DNA from: Arthrobacter methylotrophus | Lineage (GTDB): Bacteria; Actinomycetota; Actinomycetes; Actinomycetales; Micrococcaceae | Direction: 5' to 3' | Assembly: GCF_039539965.1 (NCBI RefSeq) | Contig: NZ_BAABED010000001.1 | Span: 4,030,001 to 4,094,000, forward strand | Length of the DNA: 64,000 nucleotides | Shown here: positions 56,120-64,000 of the stretch, piece after piece | How the letters are laid out: every line of letters begins with the position of its first letter | Numbering within the stretch: position 1 is the first letter of the stretch | Made by a program: the position numbers and the translations under genes | The notes under the pieces: generated by a model | What the model was told of the DNA's origin: nothing | Database searches by the model: none | What the model saw: only the letters and a program-made list of their open reading frames with translations

Positions 56120-56440
56120 CTACACCTGGGTTTCCGGGGTGGTGACGAACAGTTCCCGCTCGTCGGTGAGACGGACCTGGCAGGACAGCCGTGAGTTGTC
56201 TTCGCGGTCCACGGCGGTGCCATAGAGCATCTCGTCTTCCATGTCTTCCATCGGCGGGAGCTGGGCCAGGCAGTCCTCGCGGACGAAGACGTGGCAGGTG
56301 GCGCAGGACAGCGAGCCGCCGCATTCGGCCACGATGCCTGGGACACCGTTGCGCACGGCGGTTTCCATGACCGAGTCGCCAGTGTTGCCCTGGACGTCCC
56401 GGACAGCGCCCTCGGCGTCGGTGAAATGAACCGTTGGCAT
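56120..56440 (-). CDS. 2Fe-2S ferredoxin (putidaredoxin/rhodocoxin type)
   Basis: 106 residues. The cluster Cys pattern is C-x5-C-x2-C in AECGGSLSCATCHVFV, with the fourth Cys in RLSCQVRLTDE. The adrenodoxin-type acidic helix LPPMEDMEDEML interacts with P450 and reductase. It shuttles electrons from the reductase gene next door to the P450 at 60411. Cytoplasmic. Confidence 0.93.
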   Translation of the reverse strand: MPTVHFTDAEGAVRDVQGNTGDSVMETAVRNGVPGIVAECGGSLSCATCHVFVREDCLAQLPPMEDMEDEMLYGTAVDREDNSRLSCQVRLTDERELFVTTPETQV

Positions 56441-56487
56441 TGGTCCTCCTTGAGGGTTGAAAGTCGGTTGAAAAATTGGACCGGGGG

Positions 56488-57276
56488 TCAGATGAACTGA
56501 CGGCCGCCATCGACCACCATGGTCTGGCCGGTGTAGTAGGAACTATCCGGACCGGCCAGGAAGAGTGCGGCGCCCACGATGTCTTCCGGCTGGCTTGCCC
56601 GCTTGATGGCGCCGCGGTCCACACCGTAGTTCTCGGCGTTTTCCATGAGCCCGTAGCTGGCCTCGGTGAGGGTGAAGCCGGGGGCAATCGCGTTGACAGT
56701 GATCCCCCGCCGGCCCAGTTCTTTCGCCATGACCCGGGTCAGGGCCACCACGCCGCCCTTGGAGGCGACGTAGTGCAGCCACTGTTCCGAGCCGCTGAAG
56801 ATGGTGGCGCTGGAGAGGTTGATGACGCGCCCGCCCTCGCGCAGATACGGACTGGCGGCCCGGGTGACGAGCCACGGGCCCTTGAGGTTGACGTTCATCA
56901 CCAGGTCCCATTCGGCCGGATCGATGTCCTCGAACGGGCTGCGGGTCACCCCCGCGTATACGGCGGCGTTGTTGAGTACGACGTCGATGCTCCCGTTGCC
57001 GAAGTCCGCGCAGCTTTTCGCTAGTGACTCGGTGGAGTCCACGCTCGTGACGTCCGCATGGAAGGCGGCCGCGTCAACCCCGGTTTCGCGGACCAGCTTC
57101 GCGGTTTCCTCCGCGCCGGCGAGGTTCACGTCCGCCACCGCCACGCGGTAGCCGCGGCGGCCGAAGCCGAGCGCGAACGCCCGGCCCAGGCCGCCGGCGG
57201 CACCGGTGATCAGGACGGTCCGGGCCCGCTGGCCCGGACTCTCATCTTCTGCAGCAGGCATATTCACGTCAGACAT
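56488..57276 (-). CDS. creG: Short-chain dehydrogenase, probable hydroxybenzyl alcohol dehydrogenase (CreG-like)
   Basis: 262 residues from ATG 57276; longer frames lie inside the preceding gene. NAD motif VLITGAAGGLGRAFALGFG, NNAAVYAG, the Ser of INLSSATIFSG and the YVASKGG catalytic pair. Its position between the kinase-like pair and the electron carriers fits oxidation of the benzylic alcohol to the aldehyde in a cre-type pathway (inference). It overlaps the upstream gene by eight bases. Confidence 0.83.
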   Translation of the reverse strand: MSDVNMPAAEDESPGQRARTVLITGAAGGLGRAFALGFGRRGYRVAVADVNLAGAEETAKLVRETGVDAAAFHADVTSVDSTESLAKSCADFGNGSIDVVLNNAAVYAGVTRSPFEDIDPAEWDLVMNVNLKGPWLVTRAASPYLREGGRVINLSSATIFSGSEQWLHYVASKGGVVALTRVMAKELGRRGITVNAIAPGFTLTEASYGLMENAENYGVDRGAIKRASQPEDIVGAALFLAGPDSSYYTGQTMVVDGGRQFI

Positions 57277-59161
57277 GGCTGTGGCTGTGCGCGTGGGCGC
57301 CGGGCCCGGCGACCTCCAGCTCCGCATCCCCGGCATCGGGAATCAGTGCGTCGAGGATCTGGACCGTGCCTTTGGTGCCGTCCACTCGGAGCCGCTGCCC
57401 GGTCTTGATCGTGGTGGACGCCGAGCCCGTCCCGGTCACAGCCGGGAGGCCGTATTCGCGGCAGACGATGGCCGCGTGGCTCATCATGCCGCCGATGTCA
57501 GTAACGGTGGCCTTGATCTTGCCGAAGATCGGGCCCCAGGACGGCGCAGTGACCGTGGCAACGAGGATCTCGCCCTGCTGCACTTCGGAGAGCTGGTCCG
57601 CGTCGGTGATGACGCGGGCCAGGCCTTCGACGACGCCGGGCGAGGCGGCCATGCCGCGCAGCCCGCCGCCTTCGACCGCTTCGCCGGCACCCAGCCACTG
57701 CTGGACCTGCTCGGTGGTGATGCCCCAGAGCATCCGGGTGAAAGGTTCGGTGATGGATTCCGGCGGCGTGTTCAGGGCAGGAGCCGGGCGGGCGGTCTTG
57801 AGCGCGTCCACGATCCCGCGGCGGCGTTCGATCTCTTCGGGCCAGTAGTCCGGGCCGATCGGCTTGGCGCCGACGCCCCAGCCGGTGACGAGGTCGAAGA
57901 GCGCGTCACGGACCTCGTTGCGGCCCAGGTACAGCAGGTCGTCCGGTTGGGTCCAGAAGCCCTCGGCCTGCATCATCCGGGACAGCTCGCGGATCTTGCG
58001 CCAGAAGACGCCCATGGTCCAGTGCTCGATGTAGAAGTTGTGGTTCTCCACGTACGGGTACGCGGTGGCGGCGAGTCCGCGCTTGGCATCGAAGAGGGCC
58101 TGGTTTTCGCCTTCCAGCAGCTCGCGGTATTCCTCGATGATGCGGTCGCGTTCGGTGATCAGGGCCTCGACCGGGCGCAAGATTTCCTGGCCTTCGTCCA
58201 CGCGCCGGATGTAGTCGGCGATGTAGCCCAGCGGGATTTCCTGGTGTTCGTTCCAGTACTTGTCGTGGCCGTAGAAGCCGTTGCCCACGGTGAAGTTGAA
58301 CCACGGGTCCTTGGCGCCCTCGTACTGAGCCGTCCAGCGGTCCCCGCCCGGGGCGGCGGCGATGGCACCCAGAGTGGCATCGACGTCGTCCGTGTTGCTG
58401 AAGTGAGCCTGGAGCCCCAGTTCGACGGCGAGCTTGGCGAGTTGCTTGAGCTCGTCGTCCGGGCGGAAGAGCTCCATGTCCACACCCTGCACCATGGTGG
58501 CGATGGACTGATCCGGGATGTTGGGGAAGACCTGCTTGCAGAAGTTGAAGAAGTCAAGGTAGGCGATGTAGCCGAGATTGAGGAACTCGAAGTGGTACTG
58601 CCAGTTCTGGTAGGCCAGCTGAATCAGCCGGTCGTAGCTTTCCAGCAGCTTCTCGGAGCCGTCCTTGCCTTTGCCGGAGAGGATATCCTCCATGGGAACC
58701 ATATCCGGGAGCCGGGGGAAGGAAATGGTTTCCATCTCGTCGATGGTGCCCTTGACCTTGACATGCCACTGTTTGAGGAGCTGCTCCCAGTTCTGGAAGT
58801 AGTGGCCCACCCTCTGTTCGAACAAGGGCACGCGGGCGGCGATCTGGTCCTCGGGGACCGGGATGGGCGACATGTAGAGGTAGCCCAGGTGGATGCGGAA
58901 CTCGATGCCGTTGGCGTTGGGGATCATCAGGTGCCGGGCGTTGTACTGGCCCAGGCATTTGACCGCGAACTCGCCGCCGATCGTCTCGAAGGGCTTGAAC
59001 ACAGTGGGCCAGTGCTGGCTGTCGCAGAACCAGAACTTGGCGTCCTCCTGCTCCTTGAGCTTGTCCTGGAAGACCAGGTAGTACGGGTAGATCTTTTCCC
59101 AACCCTCGGCGCCGGCGGGAACCGGAAGCTCGGACGGTTTGGGGAAGGACTTCAGGGACAT
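57269..59161 (-). CDS. PEP-utilising enzyme with swivelling phosphohistidine domain, aryl-phosphate synthase subunit (CreH/CreI-like)
   Basis: 630 residues from ATG 59161. The C-terminal mobile domain carries the phosphohistidine motif GGMMSHAAIVCREYGLPAV. The long N-terminal region (FWFCDSQHWPTVFKPFETIG, HWTMGVFWRKIRELSRMM) is not the ordinary PEP synthase core and resembles phenylphosphate-synthase-type substrate domains. With the ATP-binding partner encoded next upstream it would phosphorylate the phenolic hydroxyl, as CreH and CreI do with 4-cresol. It ends in a His-rich tail (HAHSHSHV). Confidence 0.83.
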   Translation of the reverse strand: MSLKSFPKPSELPVPAGAEGWEKIYPYYLVFQDKLKEQEDAKFWFCDSQHWPTVFKPFETIGGEFAVKCLGQYNARHLMIPNANGIEFRIHLGYLYMSPIPVPEDQIAARVPLFEQRVGHYFQNWEQLLKQWHVKVKGTIDEMETISFPRLPDMVPMEDILSGKGKDGSEKLLESYDRLIQLAYQNWQYHFEFLNLGYIAYLDFFNFCKQVFPNIPDQSIATMVQGVDMELFRPDDELKQLAKLAVELGLQAHFSNTDDVDATLGAIAAAPGGDRWTAQYEGAKDPWFNFTVGNGFYGHDKYWNEHQEIPLGYIADYIRRVDEGQEILRPVEALITERDRIIEEYRELLEGENQALFDAKRGLAATAYPYVENHNFYIEHWTMGVFWRKIRELSRMMQAEGFWTQPDDLLYLGRNEVRDALFDLVTGWGVGAKPIGPDYWPEEIERRRGIVDALKTARPAPALNTPPESITEPFTRMLWGITTEQVQQWLGAGEAVEGGGLRGMAASPGVVEGLARVITDADQLSEVQQGEILVATVTAPSWGPIFGKIKATVTDIGGMMSHAAIVCREYGLPAVTGTGSASTTIKTGQRLRVDGTKGTVQILDALIPDAGDAELEVAGPGAHAHSHSHV

Positions 59162-59229
59162 GGCGGTCCTTTCAATACGGGCTCGGCGTTGAGCCTGGGT
59201 GATGGAGCGGACTAGCGGGTCAAACTTTT

Positions 59230-60405
59230 TCAGAAGGAGGGCTTCAGCAGGGACGCGGTGATGCTCCCGAGGCTGAAACCTGAAGGGGACGACGGCGTGG
59301 CGGCCGGCGCTGTGCCACCCGGTGGCGTCGTGGCAGACGTTGCGTGGCTCAGCCCACTGAAGTAGCCGCCCGCACCTGCGGGGGTCTGGACAGTTTGCCG
59401 GACCGCCGTCGGCTTGGCGGAGTGCACGGTTTCTGGCCTGGACTGCAGAAGGAGCAGGTTCTCGCCGTCGGGCAGATCCGCGTCGAGGGCCCATTCGATG
59501 TCCTGCGGGCATTTGTAATGCTTCTCGGCCCGCTTGGCCATCTGCGCAACGGCGGTGAGCTCGGCATCGGTGAGGCTGCGGCGGCCGCGGCGTTCGGCGT
59601 CGACCTCCCGCTCCACCAGACGGCCGGCGGCGGCGTCCGGGACGAGTTCGGCGTGCTTGTCGCCGAGGTGTTCGGAGACGACGGTCAGCGTGACCTTGTC
59701 CAGCATGATGTTGTCCGGCGTGACCTGGCCGGACACCACCATCTCCCCCACCCCGTAGGAGGAGTCGATGGTGATCTTGGAGCGGTCGCCATTGGTGGGG
59801 TCCATGGTGATGGCGACGCCGGAGACGCGCGCGTTCACCATCTTCTGCACCACCACGGCCATCGAGAGGCCTTCGTTGGGAATGTTGTTCTTAAGCCGGT
59901 AGATGATGGCGCGGGAAGTGAATAAGGAAGCCCAGCACTGGCGGATGTGTTCAGTGACGGCCTTGACGCCGTCGAGCCAGAGATAGGTGTCTTGCTGGCC
60001 GGCGAAGGAGGCATCCGGGAGGTCTTCGGCGGTGGCGCTGGAGCGGACGGCTACCGGGACCGGGGCCTCGAAGCGGGACATCAGGGACTCGTACGCAGTG
60101 ATGGTGAGTTCGCGCAGCGCCTGCGGCACCGAGCGCGAGCGGATGTCCTCGCGGATGGCGGCTGAGACCTTGTCCACCTGGCCCATGTCCTCGGGGTCCA
60201 GCCCGGCGAGGAGCTGGTGGATGTCCCGGGTGATGCCGGCTTCCTCCATGAAGGCGTCGAACTGGGCGGTGGTGACCACGAAGCCGGGCGGGACGGGCAT
60301 ACCGGCGGAGGTCATGGTAACCAGCGAGGCGCCCTTGCCGCCGAGGTTTTCGAGCTTCGGTTCAATGCCGCCGTCGAAGAACTGGATGTATTCGTTGCTG
60401 TGCAT
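59230..60405 (-). CDS. PEP/pyruvate-binding (PPDK N-terminal) protein, ATP-grasp subunit of the aryl-phosphate synthase
   Basis: 391 residues from ATG 60405. The PPDK_N domain is clear: LGGKGASLVTMTSAGMPVPPGF, AVRSSATAEDLPDASFAGQQDTYL, GVAITMDPTNGDRSKI and LLLQSRPETVHS. It binds ATP and phosphorylates the His of the swivelling domain in the partner (57269-59161). The two halves of a PEP-synthase-like enzyme are thus on separate genes, as in phenylphosphate synthase and the cre system. It starts five bases after the P450 gene. Confidence 0.88.
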   Translation of the reverse strand: MHSNEYIQFFDGGIEPKLENLGGKGASLVTMTSAGMPVPPGFVVTTAQFDAFMEEAGITRDIHQLLAGLDPEDMGQVDKVSAAIREDIRSRSVPQALRELTITAYESLMSRFEAPVPVAVRSSATAEDLPDASFAGQQDTYLWLDGVKAVTEHIRQCWASLFTSRAIIYRLKNNIPNEGLSMAVVVQKMVNARVSGVAITMDPTNGDRSKITIDSSYGVGEMVVSGQVTPDNIMLDKVTLTVVSEHLGDKHAELVPDAAAGRLVEREVDAERRGRRSLTDAELTAVAQMAKRAEKHYKCPQDIEWALDADLPDGENLLLLQSRPETVHSAKPTAVRQTVQTPAGAGGYFSGLSHATSATTPPGGTAPAATPSSPSGFSLGSITASLLKPSF

Positions 60406-60410
60406 ATTTC

Positions 60411-61688
60411 TCAGGCCTTCCAGCTGACGGGGACGGTCTCGGGGACTCGGAAGGAGAGGTTCTCGCGGAAGGTGATCGCTTCCGGGTTCTCCAGCTGCAG
60501 CTCCGGGGCAAGCCGGGCCACTTCCTCGAGTGCGATTCTTGCTTGGAGCTTGGCGAGCATGTTCCCCAGGCAGTAGTGGATGCCGAACCCGAAGGAAAGG
60601 TGCTCGCGGGCGTTGGGGCGGGTGATGTCGAAGTCCTCGCCGGCGTCGAACTTCGTGTCGTCCCGGTTGGCTGAACCCATCAGGAGCAACAGCTGGGCGC
60701 CTTTTTCGATGGCGACGCCGCCGACTTCGGTATCCTTCAGGGCCTTGCGGCGCCAGCCGACGATCGAACCGGCGTAGCGCAGGACCTCGTCGATGGCGGC
60801 GGGGATCTTCTTGGGATCCTCCACAAGCGTCCGCCACTGCGCGGGGCGGGCCAGAAGTTCGCGGAGGGCGTTGGAGATCAAGGTGGTCGTGGTCTCGTGG
60901 CCGGCGAAGAGCAAGCTGTAGAGGACCGAGGCGATCTCGTGGTCGGAGATTTCGGCGCCTTCCTGCTGCGCCTTGACGAGGTCCCCGGTGAGGTTGTCGC
61001 CGCCTTCGTCATGAGCCACCTGGACCAGGCGCAGGCATTCCTGCCAGTACTCCACGAGGTTGTGGGCGTGCGGGATCTGCTCCTCGTCGCTGAGGTCGCC
61101 CCAGGTCATTGCTGCCCGGGAATCGCTCCAGCGCTTGAAGGTGTCCACCTGGGAGACGTCGGCGCCGATCAGGGTGAGGATGGTGATGGTGGGGACGTCA
61201 TAGGCAAGGTCCTTGACCATGTCGCCGCGGTGTTCCGGACGCGCGAGCATGGCTTCGAGCAGCTCGACGACGTTCTGCCGGATGAAGGGCTCCAGGGCCT
61301 TGTAGCGGCGGGGCGTGAAGGCCTTCTGGACGATGGCGCGGATGCGGGTGTGCTCCGGGGGGATGCGTGCGGAAAGACCGGAGTAGGCGGTGAACCCGCC
61401 GTCGTCCATGATCTTCTTCGCGGCGCCGCCGCGTTCGCGGACGGGGGCCTGGGCGTTTTCGCTGGAGAAGGTCTCCCAGTCTTCGAACACTGCCTTGATG
61501 TCGTCATAGCGGGCGACAACATAGAGTCCCGTCCGCTCGTCGAACATGACGGGCTGCTCGGCCCGGAGTTCGGCGTAAGCGGGGAAGGGATTCTTCATTT
61601 GGAACGGCTCGTAGCCGTGGTGCCCGGCGGGGGCTTCGGCGCCATGGCCAAAGGGACAGCGGCCGGCCGTTTCAGTCGACGATGACAT
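60411..61688 (-). CDS. creJ: Cytochrome P450, alkylphenol phosphate hydroxylase candidate (CreJ-like)
   Basis: 425 residues from ATG 61688. The I-helix motif is LLFAGHETTTTLIS, the heme Cys lies in HLSFGFGIHYCLGNMLAK, and the ExxR helix is in AIDEVLRYAGS with downstream Arg. The N-terminal RCPFGHGAEAPAGHHGYEPF is typical of class I bacterial P450s. In the cre pathway CreJ oxidises the methyl group of 4-methylphenyl phosphate. It is the first gene of the operon behind an IclR-type operator. Confidence 0.87.
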   Translation of the reverse strand: MSSSTETAGRCPFGHGAEAPAGHHGYEPFQMKNPFPAYAELRAEQPVMFDERTGLYVVARYDDIKAVFEDWETFSSENAQAPVRERGGAAKKIMDDGGFTAYSGLSARIPPEHTRIRAIVQKAFTPRRYKALEPFIRQNVVELLEAMLARPEHRGDMVKDLAYDVPTITILTLIGADVSQVDTFKRWSDSRAAMTWGDLSDEEQIPHAHNLVEYWQECLRLVQVAHDEGGDNLTGDLVKAQQEGAEISDHEIASVLYSLLFAGHETTTTLISNALRELLARPAQWRTLVEDPKKIPAAIDEVLRYAGSIVGWRRKALKDTEVGGVAIEKGAQLLLLMGSANRDDTKFDAGEDFDITRPNAREHLSFGFGIHYCLGNMLAKLQARIALEEVARLAPELQLENPEAITFRENLSFRVPETVPVSWKA

Positions 61689-61786
61689 CTGGGCTCCTTG
61701 GTTTCGGTCCCGCCGGCAGCGCCACTGCATGCCGCGGGTTCTTATTCACCAGTGTGGCCCCCATCACCGCGATAAGGCAGGGATTG

Positions 61787-61803
61787 CTTCCGCTGGACGG
61801 AAG
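61787..61803. promoter_or_regulatory. Probable IclR operator before the P450 operon
   Basis: CTTCCG-CTGGA-CGGAAG, a palindrome with six-base arms, 99 bases upstream of the P450 start and 40 bases from the IclR stop. TTCCG/CGGAA arms are typical of IclR-family sites. Confidence 0.6.
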
Positions 61804-61842
61804 TCGGTTATGCAACCGCCCTTTGCTGCGCGGGGATCACCC

Positions 61843-62637
61843 TCAGCCTGTTCCCCCGATGTGACTGCCGAGTAGCGTCTCCAGCGGTATCCGGGCCGTG
61901 GCGCGCTCGATCTGCGACGAGATACCCTTCAGAACCGGCAAATGCCGGGTCATCGTGCCGGCTTGGTTGGTGGGCAGCACCAGACCAATCGCGGCGCCGA
62001 TCCTGCCGGTGTGGAAAACCGGAACGGCGATAGAGCAGGAACCCAGCCGAACTTCCTCGACTGTGGTGGCGTAACCCTGTTCTCGGATCTGCGTAAGTTC
62101 AGCGGACAGTTTCCTGGGGTCAACGTGGGTGTGCGCGGTGTGCCGGTCGAGTTGCCGGTTGAGGTATGCGTCGCGGACCCAGTCCTCCTCGAAAGCGAGG
62201 ATCACCTTCCCGACGGCGGTCGCGTGCATCGGCAGCCGCCCTCCCACACGCGAGGCGCGTGGAACGCGCTTTGACCCGTAGACGCGGTCAATGTACAGCA
62301 CTTCGTAGCCGGCTCGGACGGCCAGATGGGCGGTTTCCCCGGTGAGGGAGAAAAGATCCTGGACGTAAGGCCGGGCCGCGTCGCGAAGCTGGCGGCCGGT
62401 ATTCTGGGCAAGCTCCCAGAGCCGTATGCCCAGCTGGTAGCGGCCGTTGGGTTCGCGGGAGAGGAAGCCCCAGTCGGTGAGTTCGTTGACCAAACGGTGC
62501 GCCGTGCTCAGCGGGAGACCGGATTTCTCGGCGATGTCCGTCAGGCTCAGGGCGCCCCGGGACTTTTCGAAGGCCTCCAGGATGGCCAGGACCTTCGAGG
62601 TCACCGTCCTGCCGGGTTCGCGGCTGCCGCCCGCCAT
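61843..62637 (-). CDS. IclR family transcriptional regulator (CreR-like position)
   Basis: 264 residues from ATG 62637. The winged helix is SKVLAILEAFEKSRGALSLTDIAEKSGLPLSTAHRLV, and the GAF-like effector domain includes LAVRAGYEVLYIDRVYGS and VPVFHTGRIGAAIGLVLP. It lies upstream of, and in the same direction as, the P450 operon, with a palindrome in between. It is the probable activator or repressor responding to an alkylphenol or its product. Confidence 0.92.
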   Translation of the reverse strand: MAGGSREPGRTVTSKVLAILEAFEKSRGALSLTDIAEKSGLPLSTAHRLVNELTDWGFLSREPNGRYQLGIRLWELAQNTGRQLRDAARPYVQDLFSLTGETAHLAVRAGYEVLYIDRVYGSKRVPRASRVGGRLPMHATAVGKVILAFEEDWVRDAYLNRQLDRHTAHTHVDPRKLSAELTQIREQGYATTVEEVRLGSCSIAVPVFHTGRIGAAIGLVLPTNQAGTMTRHLPVLKGISSQIERATARIPLETLLGSHIGGTG

Positions 62638-62705
62638 CGTGACCTCCTTTGTCCGCGTGGGCCCAATACAACCGGCATCCGGCATCCGGCCACCCGGATC
62701 AGAGT

Positions 62706-63392
62706 CTAGTCTGCGGTCAGGAGCTCTCGCCGTTGCGGCCACAGCGTGACTGATTCCAGTGCGGTCAGTGCGTGGGCAATGGTGTTCGCTTCCTTCGTGA
62801 AGAGGTGGCCGTGGACTCTCTGGCTGCAGAGGTGCAGAGCACGGCCTCGGTCCAGCCCGAACCAGTCCATGACGGTGTCGATGCCGTGCGGGCTGAGCCG
62901 CCATGTCTTGTCCGAGTCCTTGACGATTGCGTCCTCGATCGAGAGCGCCTCGCGCCGGGAGTCGTGACCGTCGATGATCGCCAGGATCGCCGGTACTTTT
63001 GCGGGGTCATAGCCTGTCGCCGCCAGGATGCCGGCTGCCAGCCGCGCGCCTTCCTTTTCATGGAGGAGGACAAGATCCCGCCTCCCGCCTCCCGGCGCAA
63101 TCGCCTCCAGTACCTCGTCCGGCGGTACCTGGGACCATCCGACGTCGTGCAGCATCAGGGCAGGAAGGACCACAGCAGCGTCGGCCTCGGGGTGCGATTC
63201 CAGCAAGGCATAAGCAAGACCCAGTGCATACAAAGTGTGTGCGTCGTTGTCGCGGACACGCAACAACGGAGCAGCCAGCTCCCAGACGGCAACGAGACCC
63301 GGATCCAGGGCAATAACACCGTCGGGTTCCGCTTCGATGCCGGCGGAGACATCCTGGCCATAATGGTTTGCAGCAGGCAGCAACTTGGTCAT
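62706..63392 (-). CDS. Second HD-domain phosphohydrolase
   Basis: 228 residues. HD motifs ALMLHDVGWSQVPPDE and LAIIDGHDSRREAL match those of the operon copy at 53981, as do LHEKEGARLAAGIL and the downstream EDAIVKDSDKTWRL. It is 68 bases upstream of the IclR gene and may be co-transcribed with it. Two related hydrolases in one cluster could act on different aryl phosphates. Overall identity is modest. Confidence 0.82.
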   Translation of the reverse strand: MTKLLPAANHYGQDVSAGIEAEPDGVIALDPGLVAVWELAAPLLRVRDNDAHTLYALGLAYALLESHPEADAAVVLPALMLHDVGWSQVPPDEVLEAIAPGGGRRDLVLLHEKEGARLAAGILAATGYDPAKVPAILAIIDGHDSRREALSIEDAIVKDSDKTWRLSPHGIDTVMDWFGLDRGRALHLCSQRVHGHLFTKEANTIAHALTALESVTLWPQRRELLTAD

Positions 63393-63506
63393 GCTGCAAC
63401 CATCCTCCCTGGTTCACGACCGCCGCAACGGAATATTCCCGCTCAGTGGAAGCTAACTGGCCGGAACGAGGGACCTCCCCTGCGGCGGTGTTGACGCAAC
63501 GCGGTC

Positions 63507-63710
63507 TTAGGCGCCTTCCTTGCGGATTCCGTAATGGTGCCCCTGATCATCTGATTCGACGACGAAATGCCCGAGCTCCTCCTCCGACGCCGTCTCGAAG
63601 TCGTCATGCTTGTGGACTACAGGCGTATCAATGTCGCCCCGCGTCGCCGGGCCGAACCAGAAACGCAGTCGATCGGTCACCTTCATAAAGCTATCGAGTG
63701 CATGTCCCAC
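63507..63710 (-). CDS. Small acidic protein, 67 residues, unknown
   Basis: GTG at 63710 with GGAAGGAGGTG just upstream, a strong ribosome binding site that decides the start; the frame is open further upstream without one. It contains MGHALDSFMKVTDRLRFWF, GDIDTPVVHKHDDFETASEE and a C-terminal DDQGHHYGIRKEGA. It is His- and Asp-rich, with no membrane segment. It is the first gene of the leftward set before the second HD gene. I do not recognise the family. Confidence 0.62.
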   Translation of the reverse strand: MGHALDSFMKVTDRLRFWFGPATRGDIDTPVVHKHDDFETASEEELGHFVVESDDQGHHYGIRKEGA

Positions 63711-63843
63711 AATTCCCACCTCCTTCCCCGCTGCGAGGTCCAGCCGTGCGGTTGGACCTGAGTGGTTCCAGTGAGGCAATTTTACGCCCCGAACCCCCAA
63801 AAGGACCGAGTGGGCCCACCCCGGCCGGGCCCTTTGAAGGCCT

Positions 63844-64000
63844 TTAGCGCAGGGACTTGTCCTCGGGGTTCTTGGGGACCACGTAGGTGCTGCCGTCCGG
63901 CCGGCGGATGGTCTCCCATTGTTGCGCTTCAGCCTGGCGCTGCTTGAGGAGCCGCTGGTTTTCCTCGGTCATTTCGTGGTCCAGGGAACTACTGTGGGCC
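63844..64000 (-). CDS. Partial small hypothetical protein (start outside window)
   Basis: The last 51 codons are visible, reading HEMTEENQRLLKQRQAEAQQW, then RRPDGSTYVVPKNPEDKSLR and stop. The first part looks like a coiled coil. No function can be assigned. Confidence 0.55.
   Translation of the reverse strand, partial: AHSSSLDHEMTEENQRLLKQRQAEAQQWETIRRPDGSTYVVPKNPEDKSLR

Overview
The window is high-GC DNA with actinobacterial gene content and order: a LytR_C membrane protein, the dnaX-recR-lysC neighbourhood preceded by a small SRP RNA, a one-polypeptide PutA, and Stealth and MpaB proteins. It most resembles Arthrobacter/Paenarthrobacter (Micrococcaceae). That assignment is from recall of gene families, not from a search.

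Layout. (1) 1-5.8 kb: a plus-strand sugar/glycoside operon with two Gfo/Idh/MocA oxidoreductases, two TIM-barrel isomerases, a DUF1080 (3-keto-glycoside hydrolase type) protein and a PD40 propeller. It is followed by a heme-binding-type protein, a FrnE-like DsbA protein, a TetR regulator and a LytR_C gene pair. (2) 9-32 kb: an accessory island for methylated amines. It has two near-identical trimethylamine monooxygenase genes (tmm), a third tmm remnant, a heme-dependent dimethylamine N-demethylase (dmmA-, dmmB- and dmmC-like), a TPQ copper amine oxidase suited to methylamine, three EutQ-like cupins, an APC permease, two paralogous TetR regulators and dead IS elements. Broken sugar-phosphate genes flank it: an hxlB-tal fusion, zwf with its middle deleted, truncated opcA, a gap 3' end and a pfkA deletion derivative. 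Only pgi is intact. (3) 32-52 kb: mostly ordinary chromosome (HAD hydrolase, Stealth transferase, phosphodiesterase, glutathione peroxidase, M23 peptidase, MarR/MFS pair, MpaB oxygenase, putA with a divergent LysR gene, tRNA-Ser, SRP RNA, dnaX, recR, lysC). (4) 52.4-63.8 kb: a minus-strand operon resembling the Corynebacterium glutamicum cre pathway for 4-cresol. It has a split PEP-synthase-like kinase, a P450 with ferredoxin and reductase, an HD phosphohydrolase, an SDR and an aldehyde dehydrogenase, with an IclR gene, a second HD gene and a 67-codon gene upstream.

How the island works together (inference): Tmm makes trimethylamine N-oxide, an unidentified step gives dimethylamine, the Dmm system gives methylamine, and the amine oxidase releases formaldehyde, ammonia and H2O2. 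The broken genes are those expected for formaldehyde fixation by the ribulose monophosphate (RuMP) cycle, so the island looks like a former methylotrophy island now reduced towards demethylation, perhaps for nitrogen. A composite regulatory module (a TTGACTTA...GTTCATGT box followed about 40-47 bases later by GTGA-N6-TCAC) recurs at least five times. It precedes each cupin, a 47-codon gene and, in decayed form, the hxlB remnant, which defines a local regulon. The cupin-tmm pair forms a 1,977-base inverted repeat around a 1,631-base spacer.
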